Shown: positions 6,459 through 11,287 of the stretch, piece after piece
How the letters are laid out: every line of letters begins with the position of its first letter
Numbering within the stretch: the first letter of the stretch is position 1
From: Rhodospirillales bacterium
Lineage (GTDB): Bacteria; Pseudomonadota; Alphaproteobacteria; Acetobacterales; Acetobacteraceae
Direction: 5' to 3'
Length of the DNA: 11,287 nt
Assembly (NCBI GenBank): GCA_028866335.1
Contig: JAGWIL010000037.1
Span: 1 to 11,287, forward strand
Position numbers and translations under genes: made by a program
Notes under the pieces: model-generated
Database searches by the model: none
The model's input: only the letters and a program-made list of their open reading frames with translations
What the model was told of the DNA's origin: nothing

Positions 6459-6506
6459 AAAAACTAGATGCGGGGACAGGATTTAACGCTTAAACCCCGT
6501 CCCGCA
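6459..6506 (-). terminator. Stem-loop plus T-run: terminator of the glycosyltransferase gene or leader attenuator of the CobW-type gene
   Basis: On the - strand, bases 6506 to 6469 fold into an almost continuous hairpin. Eight outer pairs contain one bulged base (6473), then come two GC pairs between two mismatches, then a perfect TTTAA/TTAAA stem (6482-6486 with 6490-6494) and a three-base loop. It is followed on that strand by TCTAG and five T (6459-6463). It lies 40 bases after the stop of the glycosyltransferase gene, as expected for an intrinsic terminator, yet only 13 bases before the CobW-type ATG. A promoter for the CobW-pab run must therefore lie within or before the stem, or else the stem controls read-through. 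Confidence 0.55.
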
Positions 6507-6546
6507 AGGCTTGCAGCCGGATGGCGATGGCTGGGGTGAGGAATTC

Positions 6547-7593
6547 TCAGGCCGGATGGTCCGGCCAGGGATAGGTTGTTGCATCCGTGCCGTTAAAGGC
6601 AGCGTCCAGAATATAGGCCGCCACACGGCGTTCATTGAACAAATCCGCATAGCGGCGGCGGCCAGCGCCCGCCACGCGCATTCGGGCGGCGGGGTCGGCC
6701 CGGTAGCGGGCGATCAGCTCGGCCAACTCGTCCAGGCTGGAGAAAAACCCCATCTCGTCATCGCCAAAAAAATGGTCATAGCCGGTGGCGCGTTCGATGA
6801 CGGCCAGCAACCCGTTGCCGGTGAGGTGGGCCAGACGGTCTGAGCTATAGAGGAAATCGTCGGCGCGGCGGCTGATATTGAGGCCGATGGCGGCCTGTTC
6901 CAGCGCCGCCTGATAGGCCGCACCGTTCACGAACCCATGCCCGAACAGGCCGGGGGTGAGGGCGCGCAGGCCGGGCTGGCGGGCCATGAAGCCGCGCATG
7001 AAATCCTCCATGTTCCACGGCTGGCCGCAGACCACGCGTTTCGGCTGGTCTGGGTTGCCGCAGGCATAGAAGAGATCGAAAGCCGGGTGTTGCATTTCGT
7101 CCACCCGGCCGCGCTCGATGGAAAGATCGACCGGGTTGGGCATGAAGCCCACCCGCGCGCCGGGGCGGCGGAGTTTTTCCATGGAGGGCCCGGCGGTGGT
7201 GACGAGGGTGAGGTCCACCACGCTTTGCTTGCCCTCGATCCGGCGTATATTATCCGGCTCGAACAGCGGGTCCACGTTCCATTGCACCACGCGCAGGCCG
7301 GGCAGATCCTGCCTTATGGCGGCGATGGTGGCGGCATCCAGCATGTCCGCATGGCCCAGCACCATCAGCTCTGGCTTGTGGGCGCGGCAATAGTCGCGGA
7401 TCATTTTGTTGAAGCGGGTTCGGCCCAGGCGGCGGTGACCGAAGCCGAAGGCGCGGGCGAGGTCACGGTCTGACAGCGCCAAAACCTGGTGGCCGTTGCG
7501 GATGAAGCCGTTGCAGAGCTTGATGCCGGTGGCGTGCTGATTAAGGCTTTTAAGCGATACCGGTGCGTAGCCGATATGCACGATCCGGACCAT
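6547..7593 (-). CDS. Glycosyltransferase, GT-B fold with CgeB-like C-terminal domain
   Basis: A predicted cytoplasmic glycosyltransferase of 348 residues. The N-terminus I-V-H-I-G-Y-A-P-V (about 3-11) is the first beta strand of a GT-B Rossmann domain. The linker F-M-P-N-P-V-D at 150-156 is typical of group 1 transferases. The C-terminal half carries G-L-N-I-S-R (about 237-242), the block S-S-D-R-L-A-H-L-T-G-N-G-L-L (about 250-263) and D-D-E-M-G-F-F (about 278-284), which resemble the sugar-nucleotide-binding part of CgeB-type transferases. Donor and acceptor are unknown. ATG 7593 is preferred over ATG 7614, because an AGG lies 6 bases before it and the extra seven residues precede the conserved strand. 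The gene is divergent from the membrane protein at 7858 and followed by the stem-loop at 6459-6506. Its neighbours suggest a surface polysaccharide role. Confidence 0.82.
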   Translation of the reverse strand: MVRIVHIGYAPVSLKSLNQHATGIKLCNGFIRNGHQVLALSDRDLARAFGFGHRRLGRTRFNKMIRDYCRAHKPELMVLGHADMLDAATIAAIRQDLPGLRVVQWNVDPLFEPDNIRRIEGKQSVVDLTLVTTAGPSMEKLRRPGARVGFMPNPVDLSIERGRVDEMQHPAFDLFYACGNPDQPKRVVCGQPWNMEDFMRGFMARQPGLRALTPGLFGHGFVNGAAYQAALEQAAIGLNISRRADDFLYSSDRLAHLTGNGLLAVIERATGYDHFFGDDEMGFFSSLDELAELIARYRADPAARMRVAGAGRRRYADLFNERRVAAYILDAAFNGTDATTYPWPDHPA

Positions 7594-7707
7594 GTTTGCC
7601 TGAATTCCTGCCATTTTGAGCAGCCTTGGCCGTTACGCGAAGGGGCAAGGTGAGTCAACGAAGCCGTGGGTCGTCAGCAGCCGGGATTAGCGTGCGGGAC
7701 CCCGAAC

Positions 7708-7804
7708 TTGATCATTTTTATTTTTTAATGTGATGAAATAACGAAGCATGGATGGGCCCAGCTTGGCGGGGGCGCTGTACGATCAGGTTTGGCATCCATA
7801 TAAG
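7708..7804. promoter_or_regulatory. Divergent intergenic control region, weak promoter signals
   Basis: The 264 bases between the divergent genes at 7593 and 7858 contain an unusually AT-rich tract (about 7708-7739), which could be an UP element or part of a promoter for the - strand gene. A TATAAG (7799-7804) matches the -10 consensus at 5 of 6 positions for the + strand, but no good -35 lies 16-18 bases before it. A small CCGC/GCGG stem follows near 7813-7827. The two genes probably start from this region; exact promoters cannot be fixed from sequence. Confidence 0.28.
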
Positions 7805-7857
7805 GGGCCCTACCGCGCTTGATGCGGCAATAGAAGTGGATAGCAGACCGGACATGC

Positions 7858-9723
7858 ATGAATAGTCTCCAGCCGGGTTTATTACCCGCTCCGGCGGATT
7901 TCTATCAGGCCGCGCGCTTCGCCTTGGTTGTTGTGCTGACCTCCGGCATCGGCTTTCTGGCGGGGGCTCGCCGGGCGGAAACGGCGCTGTTCACGGGTTG
8001 GGGCATTGCCTGCCTGGCATTCGTGACGGTTGGCTGTCTAACCTCAATCGGGCTGGCGCCGGTGGCTTTGGTGCTGGCTGTGCTTGGCGCGGCGGGTCTT
8101 TTTTTGCGTCTCCGGTCCAGGGCGGAGGTGCCGGATGGCATGGCCTGGCGGGTGCTGGCGCTGGGCGCGCCGACCCTGCTGATTCTGCTGAGCCTGCGCA
8201 CCACCGGTTACGACGATTTCTCCTTTTGGGCGCCGAATCTGGTTGCATTGTGTGTTAATGGGCATTTTCCCGAGCTGAATGAGCCGTTTGGTGCCTCCTT
8301 CATGTCGGCCTACCCACGGGGCGTGGCGTTTTCCGGCTATGCGACCTATTTGCTGGGTCCGGACTCATCCCCGGCTGGAATGATCCGCCTGCTGGCCACG
8401 GGGCCATGGTGGAACATGCTGTTGCTGCTGGCGGCGGCGGCGGCGCTGGCCAATAATCTGCTGCGCCGTTTTGGTGAAGCGGTTGGCCCGCGCGGCACCT
8501 GGGCGCTGGCGGCTTTTGGGATTTTGCTGGAAAGCTTCCTCAATCCTGGTTTCATCTCGAAGATGACCCTTACGAATATGGGGGATAGTGCTTCCGGTTC
8601 GGGCTTGGCGATGCTTACGGCGCTGCTGTTCGAACTGCCTGGCTCCCGCCGCGGGCCGCGCATTGTTATTGAAATGGCTTGCACCGCCGCCGCGGTGGTG
8701 TTTGTCCGGCAAGATAATCTGGCCCTGCTGTTTATCTGGGCGTTTGGCGCCGCGTTGGGGCTGTTGCTATGGGGCGGGACGGGGCGCTGGCAAAGGCTCG
8801 GCTGGCTGGTGATGGCCGCGCTTCCGGCATTTCTGATTTGGCTAATCTGGACGCATTATACAGCCGTGCAGATACCCGGCGGCGCACATAGCCTGCTGCC
8901 GCTGAAAAGCTGGCATTGGGCGGATTACCCCGCCACCCTACGCAGCGCGGCGCGGGTTTTGGTTTCCAAGAGTGTTTATACACTGCTGGCCATTGGGTTT
9001 GGCGTGGCGTTTTTGGTGCTTCTGGTTCTCCGGAGGCCCAAGGAGACAGCCAGCCGCCTGTTGTTGACCGCAACCACGACGCTGGTCTTCGGAAATGCCG
9101 CCTTCATTATGTTCACCTATCTGGCCACCAGCTTCACGGAGGTGGAAGTACGCACTGCTGTGACCTTTTGGCGCTTCCTGGCGCAGACGGCACCGGCTGA
9201 GATGGTGGCGTTGGCCTGCTTGCTGCCGCTTACTTTCCTGGGATGGTTGAAGCGCCGCGCCGTGGTTGCGGCGTTGTGCTTGCCCGCCGCATTGCTGCCG
9301 GTTGTATTGTTGCCCACGCCCTTTACGTTCCGAACCGATCTGCGGTTTCAGGTGCCGCCCTTCTTGCGGATTGGGGAGGATTTAGCGGGTATGCTGCCCG
9401 CCGGGGCAAAGCTGCTGCTGATCGATAACAGCGACGGCAGCGGCTATACGGCCTGGATGATCAAATTCGGGCTGCTGGAGTTGGGCGGCGCGAAAACGCT
9501 GGTTACGCTTTCGCTTGCCCCGCAGCTTTCGCGCGGCACCCAAGCTGTGGCGGGCTCCTTTCCGCCTGGCGTTTATGTTTTAGTGACACAAAGCCAGTGG
9601 CGCCCTCCTTATATCGTGGGTTATGGCATGCGGCCCTGGCATGCCTATTTGTTCCACAGCATGCCATCTGGTTTGGTGCCACTGAAAACATGGCCGATTC
9701 CACGCTATGGCCGGAAATATTGA
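7858..9723 (+). CDS. Polytopic membrane protein, GT-C glycosyltransferase-like, with C-terminal soluble domain
   Basis: A 621-residue inner-membrane protein with roughly 11-13 predicted membrane segments between about residues 20 and 490. The last 130 residues are hydrophilic and probably periplasmic. Between early membrane segments lies T-T-G-Y-D-D-F-S-F-W-A-P-N (115-127). An acidic pair (D119, D120) in the first large external loop is the hallmark position of GT-C enzymes, which take sugars from polyprenyl-phosphate donors. I do not recognise a named family, so this is a fold-level inference. The ATG at 7858 lacks a strong ribosome binding site; an ATG at 7854 is out of frame. The next gene (ligase-like, + strand) starts 95 bases downstream, so the two may be co-transcribed. 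The tail contains L-L-L-I-D-N-S-D-G-S-G-Y (about 519-530), a strand-loop of unknown role. Confidence 0.75.
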   Translation: MNSLQPGLLPAPADFYQAARFALVVVLTSGIGFLAGARRAETALFTGWGIACLAFVTVGCLTSIGLAPVALVLAVLGAAGLFLRLRSRAEVPDGMAWRVLALGAPTLLILLSLRTTGYDDFSFWAPNLVALCVNGHFPELNEPFGASFMSAYPRGVAFSGYATYLLGPDSSPAGMIRLLATGPWWNMLLLLAAAAALANNLLRRFGEAVGPRGTWALAAFGILLESFLNPGFISKMTLTNMGDSASGSGLAMLTALLFELPGSRRGPRIVIEMACTAAAVVFVRQDNLALLFIWAFGAALGLLLWGGTGRWQRLGWLVMAALPAFLIWLIWTHYTAVQIPGGAHSLLPLKSWHWADYPATLRSAARVLVSKSVYTLLAIGFGVAFLVLLVLRRPKETASRLLLTATTTLVFGNAAFIMFTYLATSFTEVEVRTAVTFWRFLAQTAPAEMVALACLLPLTFLGWLKRRAVVAALCLPAALLPVVLLPTPFTFRTDLRFQVPPFLRIGEDLAGMLPAGAKLLLIDNSDGSGYTAWMIKFGLLELGGAKTLVTLSLAPQLSRGTQAVAGSFPPGVYVLVTQSQWRPPYIVGYGMRPWHAYLFHSMPSGLVPLKTWPIPRYGRKY

Positions 9724-9755
9724 GGTAGGCGGATTTTGTGGCCTGTTGGTAATCT

Positions 9756-9780
9756 TTTGCGCCTGAAGATTTGCGCCTGA
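9756..9780. repeat. Short tandem direct repeat (11 bp, 14-bp period)
   Basis: TTTGCGCCTGA occurs at 9756-9766 and again at 9770-9780, separated by AGA. It sits in the 95-base spacer between the two membrane protein genes. The second copy contains the TTG at 9771 that could be mistaken for the start of the downstream gene. It may be a small duplication or a double binding site; there is no further evidence. Confidence 0.5.
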
Positions 9781-9818
9781 GTTGTCTCGGGAAGGTTTCA
9801 GAGGGTATTGCTGAAACT

Positions 9819-11012
9819 ATGTCCATGTCGATCCCAATGCCTATTGTTTCGAAGGTTTCGCGGCTCAAGCAGATTCCCTTGAGTCAGTGGGCCGTTTTGA
9901 TTCCGTTATTTGCGGGATTCGTGACGCCGAGCACGCCGCCCTGGGCGTTGATTTTTTATCTCACCGCTATCCCGTCGATCTTTTTATCGCTGTGGCGGGG
10001 GTGGCGGCCGGATTGGAAAAACCCTGCCCTGGTGGCGATGCTTTGCTTATGGGGCTGGACGGCACTGACCATCGCCTGGAACCACGAATTCGACGTGCAT
10101 GGCAAAAGTTCGCTCTATTGGGTTGTAAATGCGCTATGGACACTGATCCTGGTGTTGAATTTTGTTTGCGCCGCTGAGGCGGAGCCCCGCGCCAGGGACA
10201 GGGTGATGCTGGCGCTGATTTATGGTGGCGCTATTAACGCACTCATTAGCGTGGGATTGTTTCTCATCAAGGGCGATTACAATGTTCGGCTCTGGGGCTG
10301 GGGGTTGACCGGCAATCCTGTCATGGGAGCAGCGATCATGGATATCTGCCTATTGCTGGCATTGAACCGGATCCGTTCCGATTTGCGCCAACGTTTGCCG
10401 GTGATGATCGCTTGCCTGCCAATCCTGGCGTTTCTGGTTTTGTGCTATAGCCGCAGCGCGCTGTTGGCCGCCTGTGTGGTGGTGGTGGTGCTGGCATTCG
10501 GTAAACGCCCGCTTGCCGCTGCGCTGGTGTTTGCATGTGTTATAGCCGGGGGATGGGTATTTTGGAATTTCGGGCAGACATTCGCGCCGACGCTATGGGA
10601 TAATTTGGCTTCGCGTGGCGATGATTGCCATGTGCAATTGTGGCAGGCGGCGTGGAGGGCGATCCATGTTCACCCCATTCTAGGCTATGGCCCCTCCGCG
10701 ACGCTGCCGCATATGGACAACGTGTTTTGTACGCCTTATCCCGTGCCACACAGCTTGTATCTTTCAATTTTGTACTTCAGCGGTGCGATTGGGCTTGGTT
10801 TGTTTGTGGCCACTGTGCTGCTGCTGGGCCGGCATTTGCTGGCGGCGACGCATGGCTTCTCGCGGCGGCTATGGCTTTGCGTGGGGTTGGTGCCGCTGAT
10901 TGTCGGACTCACGGATTTGGTTCAGATTATCAAGGGCCCGTCTGTGATGTGGTATATTTTTTGGGTGCCAATGTTGTTTGTCGTGACGCTTCCGAAAAAC
11001 GAGGCGCTTTAA
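9819..11012 (+). CDS. O-antigen ligase / polymerase-like membrane protein (Wzy_C type)
   Basis: A 397-residue polytopic protein with about 10-12 membrane segments and a large external loop near residues 255-315, the layout of WaaL/Wzy proteins that join or polymerise undecaprenyl-linked glycans in the periplasm. In the loop are an R-G-D-D segment (R266), then L-W-Q-A-A-W, the family motif H-P-I-L-G-Y-G (285-291) and P-H-S-L-Y-L (H311). Arg and His in these places are needed for activity in WaaL enzymes. The family pattern H-S-L-Y-L followed by F-S-G-A-I-G-L-G-L-F is clear. ATG 9819 is chosen. An in-frame TTG at 9771 would add 16 polar residues and lies in a direct repeat, and the only GAGGG (9801-9805) is 13 bases before ATG 9819. 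Ligase and polymerase cannot be told apart by sequence. The gene ends in a 4-base overlap with the convergent gene. Confidence 0.82.
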   Translation: MSMSIPMPIVSKVSRLKQIPLSQWAVLIPLFAGFVTPSTPPWALIFYLTAIPSIFLSLWRGWRPDWKNPALVAMLCLWGWTALTIAWNHEFDVHGKSSLYWVVNALWTLILVLNFVCAAEAEPRARDRVMLALIYGGAINALISVGLFLIKGDYNVRLWGWGLTGNPVMGAAIMDICLLLALNRIRSDLRQRLPVMIACLPILAFLVLCYSRSALLAACVVVVVLAFGKRPLAAALVFACVIAGGWVFWNFGQTFAPTLWDNLASRGDDCHVQLWQAAWRAIHVHPILGYGPSATLPHMDNVFCTPYPVPHSLYLSILYFSGAIGLGLFVATVLLLGRHLLAATHGFSRRLWLCVGLVPLIVGLTDLVQIIKGPSVMWYIFWVPMLFVVTLPKNEAL

Positions 11013-11287
11013 CCGGCTTTCGTCTGGTTCAGAATGGTCTCGTAGGTTTCCAGCATTTTGCGTGTAACCGCCTCACGGGTGAAATGTGCAAGATATTCCG
11101 CGTGGCCGGTTTCGGCGATGCGGTTGCGTAAGCCTGGATTGTCCAGCACCGCACGCACGGCCCCGGCCAGAACCGGCGGGTTTTCAGCGGCCACCAGCAT
11201 TCCGTTCTCACCATGGCGGATGGTGGCGCGTGGGCCTTCTGATGCGCAGGCGACAAACGGCGTGGCGGTGGACCAGGCATCCAGAAT
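11009..11287 (-). CDS. GT4-type glycosyltransferase, C-terminal part (5' end outside window)
   Basis: The frame is open from the right edge to TAA (11011-11009), giving 92 residues of a group 1 (GT4) glycosyltransferase C-terminus. Visible are A-W-S-T-A-T-P-F-V-A (about 4-13), S-E-G-P-R (about 16-20) and I-R-H-G-E-N-G-M-L-V (about 23-32), the nucleotide-sugar binding stretch of the GT-B C-terminal domain. The helical tail typical of the family, with a Y-x-x-x-F-T-R segment, follows. The ATG at 11200 is internal. The 3' end overlaps that of the ligase-like gene by four bases (the two stop codons share bases). The acceptor is unknown; its place beside a ligase-like protein and another transferase supports a polysaccharide assembly locus continuing to the right. 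Confidence 0.88.
   Translation of the reverse strand: MLDAWSTATPFVACASEGPRATIRHGENGMLVAAENPPVLAGAVRAVLDNPGLRNRIAETGHAEYLAHFTREAVTRKMLETYETILNQTKAG

Noticed and set aside
5867..6493. Long + strand open frame opposite the CobW-type gene
   Set aside because: The - strand has clear Walker A, CxCC and NKxD motifs; the + strand product is H- and G-rich with no domain.
6937..7473. + strand open frame opposite the glycosyltransferase
   Set aside because: Antisense of a gene with conserved GT-B blocks; the H-, G- and E-rich translation has no domain.

Overview
The window looks like chromosomal DNA of an alphaproteobacterium. A member of the Acetobacteraceae/Rhodospirillales is my best guess, based on the high GC of most genes, the dapF-ftsY adjacency and the protein character; this is inference, not a database match. 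It mixes core housekeeping genes, a short AT-richer island and the start of a cell-surface polysaccharide region.

Left part (1-1291, + strand): the 3' end of dapF (diaminopimelate epimerase; lysine and peptidoglycan precursor synthesis) runs directly into ftsY (SRP receptor GTPase), with one base between stop and start. From 1292 to about 3387 the base composition becomes visibly more AT-rich. This island holds one unrecognised exported protein gene (1581-2963, + strand) with its own promoter-like sequence and an internal duplication. It is followed by a gene-poor stretch with AT-rich inverted repeats, a possible gene remnant at 3051-3182 and, at 3340-3355, a perfect 16-bp parS-type centromere palindrome (18 bp with flanking bases) that should bind ParB.

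Middle part (3388-6445, - strand): a compact run transcribed in the order CobW/COG0523 metallochaperone GTPase, pabB (aminodeoxychorismate synthase component I), pabC-like class IV aminotransferase. pabB and pabC overlap by 8 bp, so the last two genes form a p-aminobenzoate/folate module. A strong stem-loop followed by a T-run on the - strand (6459-6506) lies just before the CobW start. It fits a terminator for the upstream glycosyltransferase or a leader attenuator.

Right part (6547-11287): a glycosyltransferase on the - strand is divergent from two + strand polytopic membrane proteins. One is a GT-C-like protein with a C-terminal soluble domain; the other is an O-antigen ligase/polymerase-like protein. 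A second, truncated GT4-type glycosyltransferase on the - strand ends convergently with the ligase, their stop codons overlapping. Together these genes suggest assembly or modification of a surface polysaccharide or lipopolysaccharide.

I found no complete tRNA, rRNA, CRISPR array or intact insertion sequence. The best candidates for a second look are the isolated parS site in the AT-rich island, the duplicated exported protein, the hairpin before the CobW gene, and the apparent loss of a conserved PLP-binding glutamate in the PabC-like enzyme.
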